64,000 nucleotides of DNA from Nocardia aurea. Its GTDB lineage: Bacteria; Actinomycetota; Actinomycetes; Mycobacteriales; Mycobacteriaceae. Of the stretch, positions 33,374 through 42,127 are shown one piece after another (position 1 is the stretch's first letter; the number at the start of each line of letters is the position of its first letter). The position numbers were made by a program, and so were the translations under genes. The notes beneath the pieces were generated by a model. It was not told the origin of the DNA. It saw nothing but the letters and a program-made list of their open reading frames with translations, and did not search any database. The DNA is taken from assembly GCF_003123685.1 (NCBI RefSeq), contig NZ_QCYJ01000170.1:124001-188000 (forward strand). Direction: 5' to 3'.

Positions 33374-34714
33374 TCAGATCGGGGGTGCGAATCGGTGTGG
33401 CAGATCGGCCCAGGAATGGTCGTAATCGGGTTGACGATGCGGTGCCGCGTGCGCGAAATCGGTCACCACGAGCGGCCACCGGGTTTCGAACATGAATGCC
33501 AGGGAGTTCTCTATCTTTTGCGGCACGAGTTCCGCCGCCCCGGCTCTGTCGAAGGTCTCGCGATCCGGTCCGTGCGCGGCCCACATGTTGTGCAGGCTCG
33601 CGCCGCCCGGCACGAATCCCTCCGCTTTCGAATCGTGCGCGCCCTCGACCAGTCCCATGAACTCGGTCATCACATTGCGATGGAAATGCGGTGGCCGGAA
33701 GGAATGTTCGGACACGTTCCAGCGCGCGGGGAAGGCGACGAAATCGACATTGGCCTGACCCGGGGTATCCGAATGCGAGGTCAGCACCGTGTAGATCGAC
33801 GGGTCGGGGTGGTCGAAGCCGATCGTTCCCATCGCGTTGAAATGCCGGAAGTCGTAGACGTAGGCGGCGTGTGATCCGTGCCAGGCCACCACATCCAGCG
33901 GTGAGTGGTCGTATTCGGCCGACCACAGGTTGCCGCCGAATTTCTGCACCACCTGCACCGTTTCGCGGAGATCTTCGTAGGCGGCGACCGGGTAGCGGAA
34001 GTGACGGGCGTGGGCCAGGCCGTTCGCGCCGATCGGGCCCAGTTCCGGCAGATCGAAGGGTGAACCGTAGTTCTCGCACAGGTATCCGACGGCTCGTGCG
34101 CCGAACAGTTCGACCCGGAATCGTACGGCGCGACCTATCACAGCGAACTGTCCGGGGCCCACCGCCAGTTTTCCGAATTCTGTATGCAGTACCAGGTCGC
34201 CGCGCTGGGGAACGAGCAGCAGTTCACCGTCGGCATCGCCGAAATAGCGCGAACGCATGGTCTCGGTCGCGTGGTACATGTGCACCGCGATACCTTGACG
34301 CTGCAATGCCGAGCCATTGGCCGCGATGGTGTAGATACCGTCGAGGAAATCGCCGCCGGGCCACGAATCGGGAAGCGGATTCCATCGCAACCTGTTGGGG
34401 TCGGCGGCGCCGTCGAGAATCGGGGCGCTGCGAAAGGTCCGGTTGTCGATCCTGGTGTAGAGCGGATGCCGCGCCGACGGTCTGATCCGGTAGACCCAGC
34501 TGCGCCGGTTGACCGCGCGCGGCTCGGTGAACGCGGTCGCCGAGAGCTGTTCGGCGTACAGGCCGAACGGCGCGCGCTGTGGTGAATTCTGGTCTGCCGG
34601 TAGTGCGCCCGGAATCGCCTCGCTCTGGTGCTGGTTGGCGAATCCGCTCAGGTAGGTGAATTTCGCGGCGGGTTCGGAGGGGTCCGTGATCGGCGCGTTC
34701 CTGTTATTCGTCAT
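33374..34714 (-). CDS. hmgA: Homogentisate 1,2-dioxygenase-like ring-cleavage enzyme
   Basis: A 446-residue protein matching homogentisate dioxygenase along its length: KFTYLSGFANQHQSEAIPGA, APFGLYAEQLSATAFT, RRSWVYRIRPS, the iron-binding region SFRPPHFHRNVMTEFMGLVE and FVPGGASLHNMWAAHGPDRE with the His/Glu/His ligands expected there, and IENSLAFMFETRWPL. It opens homogentisate to maleylacetoacetate. Notably no fumarylacetoacetase or maleylacetoacetate isomerase gene is nearby, so this copy may act on a substituted homogentisate-like ring or feed enzymes encoded elsewhere. Fifth gene of the operon. Confidence 0.92.
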   Translation of the reverse strand: MTNNRNAPITDPSEPAAKFTYLSGFANQHQSEAIPGALPADQNSPQRAPFGLYAEQLSATAFTEPRAVNRRSWVYRIRPSARHPLYTRIDNRTFRSAPILDGAADPNRLRWNPLPDSWPGGDFLDGIYTIAANGSALQRQGIAVHMYHATETMRSRYFGDADGELLLVPQRGDLVLHTEFGKLAVGPGQFAVIGRAVRFRVELFGARAVGYLCENYGSPFDLPELGPIGANGLAHARHFRYPVAAYEDLRETVQVVQKFGGNLWSAEYDHSPLDVVAWHGSHAAYVYDFRHFNAMGTIGFDHPDPSIYTVLTSHSDTPGQANVDFVAFPARWNVSEHSFRPPHFHRNVMTEFMGLVEGAHDSKAEGFVPGGASLHNMWAAHGPDRETFDRAGAAELVPQKIENSLAFMFETRWPLVVTDFAHAAPHRQPDYDHSWADLPHRFAPPI

Positions 34715-34754
34715 GGGTTGTCTCCGTGTTCGGGAGCAGGCCCGCCCGCGGGTC

Positions 34755-35819
34755 TCACGCCAGCGCGACGAGTTCGTGCAATGTGGAGCCGCTGCGTTTC
34801 TCGGGACCGGCGTCGGTATGCACGGTCAATTCGAACGACGACTCGAACCGGAAATAGCCGGGATGCCCGACCAGCCGATGCGCCAGCGGTTTGATCAGGC
34901 GCGTGCGAACAACGGGGACGTCGTCGAGTAGATCGTGGGCGTGGATGACCTTGTCGACCACCAGGCGCAATTCGACGCTGCCCGGCACTTCGAGTTCGAC
35001 CCATTCCGGGAAGGTGCGACCGGCGACGGAATCGAAACGCGCGGGGCCCTCGGTGAGAACCGTCTCCCCCGTGGACAACACGATATCGCCGTGGCGGGCG
35101 AGCATCAGCGGGCTGATCTCGTGTCCGCCCTGGCTCTGCTGGGTCAGAACCGAGGCGAACAGCAGTGAGTAGTCCTCGACGTACAGACGCCCCCAATGCC
35201 ACCGGTCGATGATCTTCTTCATATCACCGACGCCCCAGTTGTGGTCGTGATATCCGCGTCCGGTGACCTCGTGCCCGGTGCCGTCGAGTTCGATCCTGCC
35301 GCTCACGGCGGCACGCGGTGCGCCGACCATCCACCCGAACGAATTCTCGGCCCCGAAACGTGTCTCGCCCTTGCCCGGCATCCAACTGGGCGTCTCGTTG
35401 TGGAATCGCAGGTCGAAGACGATTCCGTCCTCTGCCATGTGCAGGTGGTGGATCGGCAGACCGTCCGGCGGATATTCGGTGTGGGCGCGGTTGTCGCCGA
35501 TTCGTACGTCGCAGGCGTCGGTGGCGAATACGGTCGCCGATTTCGGGTAGCGCTTGGACACTTGGCGACGGGTTCCGTCCGGTGCGTACACCATCATCTC
35601 GACCCAGGGTCTGGCGAACGGCAGATCCTCCGGTCGTCTCCTGGTGAGGAATCCGATCACCACGTGCCCGGTGTCGAGGTGCGCGTCGAAATACCAGTGT
35701 TCGAAGGCGAGTTTGCTCGGTGAGGGATGAAATCCGTTGTGCCGGGGTTCCACCGGCGTCAGGACTCCATCGCGGCGGCCGGGGCCGTTCCAGACTTCGA
35801 CGATTTCTGCGGTGCTCAT
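34755..35819 (-). CDS. CrtC/lipocalin-like (hydroxyneurosporene-synthase-type) domain protein
   Basis: A 354-residue soluble protein. The pattern EHWYFDAHLDTGHVVIGFLT, FDLRFHNETPSWMPGKGETR, VTGRGYHDHNWGVGDMKKII and WHWGRLYVEDYSLLFASVLT is that of the CrtC/Svf1/Diels-Alderase-like twin beta-barrel fold: a hydrophobic-ligand pocket with a GYHDHNWG motif. Known relatives hydrate carotenoids or shape terpenoid and polyketide intermediates. The start at 35819 is chosen because the upstream frame overlaps the next gene. It lies inside the catabolic operon between hmgA and the MpaB-like gene, pointing to a lipophilic, perhaps isoprenoid, substrate. Confidence 0.7.
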   Translation of the reverse strand: MSTAEIVEVWNGPGRRDGVLTPVEPRHNGFHPSPSKLAFEHWYFDAHLDTGHVVIGFLTRRRPEDLPFARPWVEMMVYAPDGTRRQVSKRYPKSATVFATDACDVRIGDNRAHTEYPPDGLPIHHLHMAEDGIVFDLRFHNETPSWMPGKGETRFGAENSFGWMVGAPRAAVSGRIELDGTGHEVTGRGYHDHNWGVGDMKKIIDRWHWGRLYVEDYSLLFASVLTQQSQGGHEISPLMLARHGDIVLSTGETVLTEGPARFDSVAGRTFPEWVELEVPGSVELRLVVDKVIHAHDLLDDVPVVRTRLIKPLAHRLVGHPGYFRFESSFELTVHTDAGPEKRSGSTLHELVALA

Positions 35820-35862
35820 GGCTGCTTTCGGTGTAGGTGGACCAGGTGGGGAGTTGCCTCGG

Positions 35863-37152
35863 TCATCGGCGTAGTGCTCCACTGGCGTCGAATTCGGCTT
35901 CGCGGCCCTGCATCTGGGCTCGATACCAGTTCTCGCGATGCCGGAGCATGATCTTCTCGTGGACGCGGGCGAAAGGCGGACACGTCCTGCGCAGTATTTC
36001 CATGACGGTGATCAACGGGAATCGCAGCAACGGAATCACGATCCAGGGGAACGCGGGCGGCATCGTGTAGCGACGGCGGGTTCTCGGTGCCATGTACATC
36101 GCGGAATACACCGAATTGATTCGGAAGTTGTACAGCGCGCGCAGTCTGGTGAGACCGCGATGGCCGTCGCGAGGCGCGAAAGCCGCCGGGTAGGACTCGA
36201 TCAGTTCCGCGCCCTGCGCTCCGGCGTCGTAGGAACGCGACGCGATGGTCATCGCCAGCACCCGCAACGAATCGAGAACCGTCTCGGGATACCAGCGCAG
36301 CCGCACGCCGAGCAGATAGCCCATGTACTTCTGAAAGTGCAGCAGCGCACGGATTTCCGAGGGGGTGGTCTGGTACCCGAGCGCCCAGAGACCGAGTCCG
36401 GGAGTCACGCTGCCTCCGAGCAGGGTGAGCATCTGGTAGGTCTGGCTGATCGGCAGACCCCATCGGTCGAGATCCCATTCCGGATGCCCGGCGACCCGCG
36501 CGCGGATGGAGACGTGCATGACGCGCACCTTCAATGCCGTGGCACGTCCTGCCGAGCCGGCGGTCAGCAGGGCCATGGGCTCGGAGACATCCATCCAGAA
36601 GCGGGTCGTTTCCAGAAACCGCCGCAGCGCGCTGTCGCCGGCGTATCCGCCCGCCAGCGAAAGCGGTGTCGCGACGGCGGCCTCGGTGTACATCTCCAGG
36701 GTTTCCGCGCCGGCGAAACCGAACAGCATCGTGCCCCAGCGCCGCCAGATCGCCGCGCCCTGCTCGACCAGTTCGGGTACCACCCATTCGGGGACGGTCT
36801 CGAATTCCTCGAACAGCACCCGCATCGATTCGGGCACGTCGTCGACGGCGTCGATTCCGTGCGTGAGCGCAGTTTCCAGCATCGTTCGCCCGGCGCGCGC
36901 GCCGATCGGGCCGTGCATGACCTCCGCGACGAATCGCTCGGCGACGGGGTCGCCGGAGAACAGGTCCTCACACAAAGCCACGGCCTGGTCGTCGGTGGGG
37001 AACAGTTCGCGGCGGGTGATCGCCCGGAAGATCCGCTCGAGTCGCGCGACGCCCGGCGTGCCGCGCGCTTCCCAGTACCGGAAGGCAGTCGGACATCTCA
37101 CCGGCTGCTCATCGCCGATACCGCCGCGTACGGGCGGGAGTTCTACGGACAT
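35863..37152 (-). CDS. MpaB/latex-clearing-protein-like oxygenase (DUF2236)
   Basis: A 429-residue all-helical protein of the ER-bound oxygenase MpaB/Lcp family. EVMHGPIGARAGRTMLETAL, WRRWGTMLFGFAGAETLEMY and ALKVRVMHVSIRARVAGHPE are the family blocks; in Lcp the equivalent 'R.RLMHALVR' supplies the haem-binding His. WDLDRWGLPISQTYQMLTL also fits. Lcp cleaves polyisoprene and MpaB cleaves the farnesyl chain of a mycophenolate precursor, so oxidative cleavage of an isoprenoid or other alkene chain is the best guess. ATG at 37152 with AGGAGA 6 bases upstream. Third gene of the operon. Confidence 0.75.
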   Translation of the reverse strand: MSVELPPVRGGIGDEQPVRCPTAFRYWEARGTPGVARLERIFRAITRRELFPTDDQAVALCEDLFSGDPVAERFVAEVMHGPIGARAGRTMLETALTHGIDAVDDVPESMRVLFEEFETVPEWVVPELVEQGAAIWRRWGTMLFGFAGAETLEMYTEAAVATPLSLAGGYAGDSALRRFLETTRFWMDVSEPMALLTAGSAGRATALKVRVMHVSIRARVAGHPEWDLDRWGLPISQTYQMLTLLGGSVTPGLGLWALGYQTTPSEIRALLHFQKYMGYLLGVRLRWYPETVLDSLRVLAMTIASRSYDAGAQGAELIESYPAAFAPRDGHRGLTRLRALYNFRINSVYSAMYMAPRTRRRYTMPPAFPWIVIPLLRFPLITVMEILRRTCPPFARVHEKIMLRHRENWYRAQMQGREAEFDASGALRR

Positions 37153-37184
37153 CTGATTTCTCCTGATCGGATGGGCCGGGTGGT

Positions 37185-38336
37185 TCAGTCCGTCAACCGA
37201 CGTCGGACCAGCCACGACCGCAGACGGTCGATGATGTTCGCGACGCCGTCCGGCTGATCGACGAGGTAGTGGGTCAGCAGGGGCATCTCGATCAGTTCCC
37301 CGTGCGGATCGGCACTGGCGGCGAACATTTCGCGGGATTCACTCACGAATGCCGCTTGGTCGCCGCACAGCGCCATCACCACGGTCGGCGTCGTCACGGT
37401 GCCGAGATCGGTGGGCGCGGCGGCGTTGGTGTGGTCCTCGCTCCAGGTGCTCAGCCAACTGCGCGCGGTGACGAAACGGGCAAGCCCGCCCGCGGCCCAG
37501 TTCGCGGCCTCCGGATCGCCGTAGAGGCTGCCGGGTTCACGATCGCTCGGATCGATGGTGATATCGACGAAGCGAGGATCGGCGACGGTGCGATGCACCA
37601 CGAACGCGCGATCGGCGCCGGGCCGGTCCGCCGACCGGGTCAGCTGGTCCTGCGCGAAGGCGTCGATGCGGCGGATCCGTCGCAGTTGCGCATCACGGTA
37701 TTCGGCGACCCATTCGTCGGCCAGTGGGAGTTCCCGGTCCGGGGCGTACAGGTCGAGGGCGGGATCGGTCCGGTACGGGTCGTTCTCGTCGACAACCGCG
37801 GGGTCGATCCAATTCCGCAGTACCCGTGCACGTCCCGGGTGTGCCCCGACCAGCATCAACCCGTCGGCGGGAATCAAGTCGCCCAGATCGACCGGGTCAC
37901 CGGAGGGCGTCGCGGCGATCGTCGGGCTTTCCGCCTGGGACTGGTAGAACGACATCAGCGGGCCGCCGCCGCTGAATCCCAGCAGCACCACCCGTTCGAA
38001 TCCGTGGGTCTCGCGCAGCCATCGCACACCCGCGCCGAGATCCTCGGCGGCACGCTCCATCAGCAGCGCTGCCTCGTTGGCCGCGTATCGGGTGTTCATC
38101 CCCATGATCGGGATTCCGGCCGAGGCGAAGGCACGCAGCAGGAAGTGCGAAAGGAAATTCGACGCCGGATGCGCCATCAGCACGGCCGTGCGTGCTGAAT
38201 ATCGTTCGGGTAGAACGAGATTGCCGTGCAGGGTCGGGTAGTGTCGACTGAGGCCGGAGTGGATTTCCACCTTGCCGTCGACAGCGGGCCGGTACGGGAT
38301 GCGCTGGAAGTGGTCTTCGACCGGCTCGACTCTCAT
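37185..38336 (-). CDS. Alpha/beta hydrolase
   Basis: A 383-residue hydrolase. The nucleophile elbow is GFSGGG in GFERVVLLGFSGGGPLMSFY (about residues 115-134). LMAHPASNFLSHFLLRAFAS is the oxyanion-side HP motif, and the late LLTHYLVDQPDG carries the likely catalytic His. Central insertions form a large lid with conserved IDAFAQDQL. It starts at the ATG at 38336, overlapping the stop of the multicopper oxidase by 4 bp, so the two are translationally coupled. Likely hydrolyses an ester or a carbon-carbon bond of an oxidised intermediate. Confidence 0.85.
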   Translation of the reverse strand: MRVEPVEDHFQRIPYRPAVDGKVEIHSGLSRHYPTLHGNLVLPERYSARTAVLMAHPASNFLSHFLLRAFASAGIPIMGMNTRYAANEAALLMERAAEDLGAGVRWLRETHGFERVVLLGFSGGGPLMSFYQSQAESPTIAATPSGDPVDLGDLIPADGLMLVGAHPGRARVLRNWIDPAVVDENDPYRTDPALDLYAPDRELPLADEWVAEYRDAQLRRIRRIDAFAQDQLTRSADRPGADRAFVVHRTVADPRFVDITIDPSDREPGSLYGDPEAANWAAGGLARFVTARSWLSTWSEDHTNAAAPTDLGTVTTPTVVMALCGDQAAFVSESREMFAASADPHGELIEMPLLTHYLVDQPDGVANIIDRLRSWLVRRRLTD

Positions 38337-40141
38337 CGCACCACCCGGTACTTCAGCATCATGTCGTGATCCTCGTGATCGAGCACGTGACAGTGCCAGA
38401 CATATCCCTGTAGGACAGTGGATTCGGCGCCGTGGGCCGCGTGCGTGCCGGAGTGATCGTGCGGGCCGTGCGCGACCGGTGCCGCGCCGAGGCGCGGGAA
38501 GGTCGCGTCGGGGTCGAAGCCGAGTTCCTCGGCGGTCGGGAAGCGGACGATGATGCTGGTGACGGTGCCCCCGTCGACGCGCACGATGTCCTTCCATCCG
38601 GCTTCCCACGGTTGCGGCGCAAGCATCGGGCCCGCGAGGAAATCTCGCGGGGATGGAGCCCATTTCACTCCGACCGGCGGTTGCGGGTGCGCGAGTTGAT
38701 ACTCCAGCGTGCGCAGCGGCACCCGGCCCAGAATCCGGAAGGTGACCAGGTGCAGGTGGATCGGATGCGGATCCGGGGTGACGTTGATGATGTTCCACTG
38801 CTCGACGGTGCCCTGTTTCGGCATTTCGATATCGGGGCTCGCGAAGGTGATGTTGTTCAGCGACATGATCGCGGGCGGGTTGCGTAGTTCGTAGGGCTGG
38901 CTGACCGTGACCTCGCGTATCACCGTCGGGGTGTCGAGCGCCGGAAGCGGAGCGGGCCGACCCGTCCCTCCGCGTAGTCGCTCGGGGACAGGACCGGTGA
39001 ACCCGCGACGGTCCTCGGCGCTGAACCGGCAGAACACCGGCATGGCGACCTCGCCGAGGATCGCGGCCTGGAAGACCGGGGCCTCGTCGTTGCACAGTTC
39101 GACCGACTCGCCCGGGGCCAGAGCGGAGAAGTCGACGAGGATGTCCACGCGTTCGCCGGGGGCGAGCCGCAGCTGCTCCACCGGCACCGGCGCGTCGAGC
39201 AGTCCGTGTTCGTTGCCGATCACCCAGAACCGCATTCGGTTGCCGAAGAACAGATTCCACACGCTGAACGACGCGGCGTTCAGCACCCGGAAGCGGTACA
39301 GACCGCGCGCCACCGGTAGTCGCGGCCATATCTTTCCGTTGACCAGGCCGATGTCGCCGACCGCCCCACCTTCCCAACCGCCTTCGGGGACGATGAACGT
39401 GGAGCGGATCGATTGTCGCCCGTCCGCGGTGAACAATTTCTCCTGGAGCACGAGTGGGATCTCGAATTCGCCCGCGGGCAGGCCGAGTGGATTCCCGGGC
39501 TGTCCGGAGTCGAATTCGTCGCGCAGCAGGAACATTCCGGCCAGACCGGCGTACACGTTGGTCCGCGTGATACCCATGGCGTGGTCGTGGTACCAGAGGT
39601 GTCCGGGGTCCTGCGCGAGCGGGAAATCGTGGTCGATGCCCCCGCCGGGGAAGATGAGTTGTTCGGGGTGCCCGTCGCTGTCCGGTGGCGTGACCCCGCC
39701 GTGCAGGTGCAGCGACGCGGGCGGTTCGGTCCGGAACCGTTCGGACACGCCGTGCAGGCTGGTGTCCATATCGGCAGCGAAGGGATGCGCGCCCATCCGA
39801 TTGGTGAAACGCACGCGCAGGGGGCGACCGGCCGGATGTTCGACGGTGGGACCGAGGTAGGACATCCCGTTGTAGCCGAGAGCCGGTGATTCCGGCAGGT
39901 CGCGGTGGAACCGGTGCGTTGTCGACGACGCGACGATGTCGAGGCGATCGCCACGCACGACCGGCAGGCGCGGGAGTTCGTCCACGAAGGGTTCGACCTT
40001 CGGGGAATGGAATATCAGCGGGCTGTCCACACCGGGCGGTGGCATCGGGGCGGCCCCGGCCGAACCCCGTGTCAGCGCCGAGCCGAGCACGCCCGCACCG
40101 ATACCCCGTAGCAGACCGCGCCGCCCGATCGGCTGCCTCAT
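38333..40141 (-). CDS. Exported multicopper oxidase (laccase/CotA-like)
   Basis: A 602-residue cupredoxin oxidase. The N-terminus has a Tat-like signal (RRGLLRGIGAGVLGSAL, then alanine-rich to about residue 31). All four copper motifs are present: HLHG (145-148), WYHDH (183-187), HPIHLH (about 465) and WHCHVLDHEDHDMM (582-595), the last with the type-1 Cys and the HCH tripeptide and an axial Met. Three-domain length fits CotA-type laccases acting on phenols or bilirubin. First gene of the operon; ATG at 40141, divergent from a TetR gene across palindromes. It may oxidise a phenolic or hydroquinone substrate outside the cell (inference). Confidence 0.9.
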   Translation of the reverse strand: MRQPIGRRGLLRGIGAGVLGSALTRGSAGAAPMPPPGVDSPLIFHSPKVEPFVDELPRLPVVRGDRLDIVASSTTHRFHRDLPESPALGYNGMSYLGPTVEHPAGRPLRVRFTNRMGAHPFAADMDTSLHGVSERFRTEPPASLHLHGGVTPPDSDGHPEQLIFPGGGIDHDFPLAQDPGHLWYHDHAMGITRTNVYAGLAGMFLLRDEFDSGQPGNPLGLPAGEFEIPLVLQEKLFTADGRQSIRSTFIVPEGGWEGGAVGDIGLVNGKIWPRLPVARGLYRFRVLNAASFSVWNLFFGNRMRFWVIGNEHGLLDAPVPVEQLRLAPGERVDILVDFSALAPGESVELCNDEAPVFQAAILGEVAMPVFCRFSAEDRRGFTGPVPERLRGGTGRPAPLPALDTPTVIREVTVSQPYELRNPPAIMSLNNITFASPDIEMPKQGTVEQWNIINVTPDPHPIHLHLVTFRILGRVPLRTLEYQLAHPQPPVGVKWAPSPRDFLAGPMLAPQPWEAGWKDIVRVDGGTVTSIIVRFPTAEELGFDPDATFPRLGAAPVAHGPHDHSGTHAAHGAESTVLQGYVWHCHVLDHEDHDMMLKYRVVR

Positions 40142-40187
40142 CGTCGAACCCCTCTCGGGCGGCCTCATCGCTCGCCCCGCAGCGCCG

Positions 40188-40222
40188 ACCATACCATTAA
40201 GTATGGTGATCGGTACCTGATC
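40188..40222. promoter_or_regulatory. Palindromes between the laccase operon and tetR: likely operators
   Basis: ACCATAC (40188-40194) and GTATGGT (40201-40207) form a perfect inverted repeat with a 6-base centre CATTAA. It is followed directly by GATCGGTACCTGATC (40208-40222), an almost perfect second palindrome. They lie 46-80 bp upstream of the laccase ATG and 100-134 bp upstream of the TetR start. This is the only AT-rich patch of the divergent region. Confidence 0.6.
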
Positions 40223-40321
40223 GAATGGATAGGCGGCGGAACGGATCGACGCGCGCGGTCGGCGATTCGCGCCGCTCCCCTACCATCGAGACGTGATTCC
40301 CACCGAAGCGCAGCCGCACCG

Positions 40322-40969
40322 ATGACGGCCGACAGCCCGTCGGCCGACGACGCGAGCCCGGACGACGCGGCCCCGCAGCCACGGCGCTCGCGCAAGGCGG
40401 CGGCGCAGCAGCGCGGCCGCGCACCGCGGCTGTCCTATGAGGCGTGGGTCGACGGGGCGCTGGGACTACTTGCGCGCGAGGGTGTCTCGGCGGTGAAGAT
40501 TCCCCGGTTGTGCCAGGAACTCGGTGTCACGAAGGGCAGTTTCTACTGGCATTTCGACGATATGGACCAACTCATGGCGGCCATGGCGCACCGCTGGAGC
40601 GCCAGACAGAGCGAGATCATCCGGGCACTCGGCGCGATCGAATCGATCCCGGTGGAACAACGCATCGCCAATATGGCGGCCAATCTCATCGACCAGGGCA
40701 CCTGGGCCACCGAAGCAACCGTCCGGGAATGGGCGCGCACCGACGAGACGGTGGCCGAGACGGTGCGCGCCATGGATCGGCAGATCTTCGACACGGTGCG
40801 GCAGGCGATGCTCGACCTGGGTTTCGACCCCGAACAGGCGCGGCTGCGCGCGGGTGCGATGGTGTATCTCGGTATCGGCTTCATCCACGGCCGCGGCAGT
40901 CTGCCGACGCCCACCCCGGAGGAAGCCCGCGCGATCCTGGGGCTGCTGACCATTCCCGTACCGGAATGA
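40322..40969 (+). CDS. TetR family regulator of the laccase/oxygenase operon
   Basis: A 215-residue regulator with a 35-residue disordered, acidic then basic N-terminal extension (SADDASPDDAAPQPRRSRKA). The TetR helix-turn-helix follows at about 40-85: GVSAVKIPRLCQELGVTKGS and FYWHFDDMDQLMAAM. The C-terminal domain contains EWARTDETVAETVRAMDRQI, a layout of the TetR_C group common next to catabolic operons. Divergent from the six-gene operon, with palindromes between, so it most likely represses that operon until a substrate or product binds. Confidence 0.85.
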   Translation: MTADSPSADDASPDDAAPQPRRSRKAAAQQRGRAPRLSYEAWVDGALGLLAREGVSAVKIPRLCQELGVTKGSFYWHFDDMDQLMAAMAHRWSARQSEIIRALGAIESIPVEQRIANMAANLIDQGTWATEATVREWARTDETVAETVRAMDRQIFDTVRQAMLDLGFDPEQARLRAGAMVYLGIGFIHGRGSLPTPTPEEARAILGLLTIPVPE

Positions 40970-41020
40970 CCCGTTCTCCCGGACCTCGGTCCCCGACTCA
41001 CACCGGCGATACGGTATCGA

Positions 41021-41833
41021 TCAGCAAGTGCCGGTGCGGGATTCGGAGAGTTCGGGCACGTGATCGGCGACCGCGCGAACCTCGTCGGAGGTCACCAGAC
41101 GGAAACCCACCCCGCGCACCGAGACGATCCGCGTACTCGCACCGAGTTTCGCTCGCAGACTGCTGACGTGGGTGTCCACCGTGCGTCGGGACCAGGAATC
41201 ATCCCAGACCTTGTGCATGATCTCGCCGCGCGCGACGACCTCACCGTGGTTGAGCGCCAACAGCGCGAGCAGATCGAATTGCTTGCGCGTCAACTCGACA
41301 TACCGTCCTCGCACCGTGACCCGTCGGGCCCCGATATCGATGCGGAGCGGTCCTTTGTCGATGATCTCGGCGGGTTTCACCAGACCCGCGGCGGTCATTC
41401 TGCGCATCAGCGCGTCGATACGCGCGACCAGTTCCCGCGATCCGCAGTTTCGATCGATGTAGTCGTCGGCCCCGGCCTGTAACGCGAGCACGCAATCCAT
41501 TTCGCACCGTCGCTCGGCCGAGGCGATGACCGGAATTCCCCGGTCGGTACCGATGATCCGGCACAGTCGCAGGCCATCGATATCCGGCAGATCCAGGTTG
41601 AGAATCATGAGATCACACGAGCCGCAGAGGTCGATCGCGCCGCGGCCGGAATCGGCTTCGAGTACGGTATGGCCCTGCCGTGTCAGCGCTTTCGCCACAT
41701 CTCCGCGCGCTGTGACTTCGTGATCGACGACGAGAATATGCAACGGCGTCGACGGGATGGGGCGTAGCGGCACGGTGGGCGCGCGGTCGGCGAGATCGGT
41801 CCGAACGCGGCCCGCCGCGTGCGTGGATCTCAT
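41021..41833 (-). CDS. OmpR/PhoB-type response regulator with a degenerate receiver domain
   Basis: A 270-residue protein: about 30-residue leader, receiver domain (32-150), winged-helix DNA-binding domain (about 165-255) with VELTRKQFDLLALLALNHGE and SRRTVDTHVSSLRAKLG. The receiver lacks its phosphorylation site: the acceptor Asp is Asn (N79 in LMILNLDLPDIDG), the second acid of the Mg pair is His (HILVVDHE, H38) and the conserved Lys is replaced (DDYIDRNC, R128). No histidine kinase is nearby. It should therefore act without phosphorylation, perhaps sensing a ligand like JadR1-type atypical regulators. ATG at 41833 with GGGGG 8 bases upstream is chosen over a longer start. Confidence 0.8.
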   Translation of the reverse strand: MRSTHAAGRVRTDLADRAPTVPLRPIPSTPLHILVVDHEVTARGDVAKALTRQGHTVLEADSGRGAIDLCGSCDLMILNLDLPDIDGLRLCRIIGTDRGIPVIASAERRCEMDCVLALQAGADDYIDRNCGSRELVARIDALMRRMTAAGLVKPAEIIDKGPLRIDIGARRVTVRGRYVELTRKQFDLLALLALNHGEVVARGEIMHKVWDDSWSRRTVDTHVSSLRAKLGASTRIVSVRGVGFRLVTSDEVRAVADHVPELSESRTGTC

Positions 41834-42127
41834 GTGGACACCCCCGGGGGACAATTCGCGGCACGACGGGCGAAGTCGGACCAGCCCGACGGTCAGCCGA
41901 CACCGACAGCCGGATTCGGACGCACTCCACGCTGAGGCGTCACCGGTCGTAGGCAGGCGTGACGCTATCACAGGCCCGAACACCGTGGGGTAGCCACGAT
42001 TCGACCATCGGGTTCGCACAGTGCGGCCGATTCTGCGGTTGTGAAATCTCCCGACCACGTGCGGATCTTCCGTGAGATCGACGGGGCGAGGTCCGCGCAC
42101 TGCGGCCCCCGGCTTACCGTCGCCAGA
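41834..42127. other. Intergenic region between the biotin-type operon and the response regulator gene
   Basis: 294 bp with no convincing gene. It must hold the promoter of the response regulator. No hairpin of note was found at the operon end. Confidence 0.4.
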
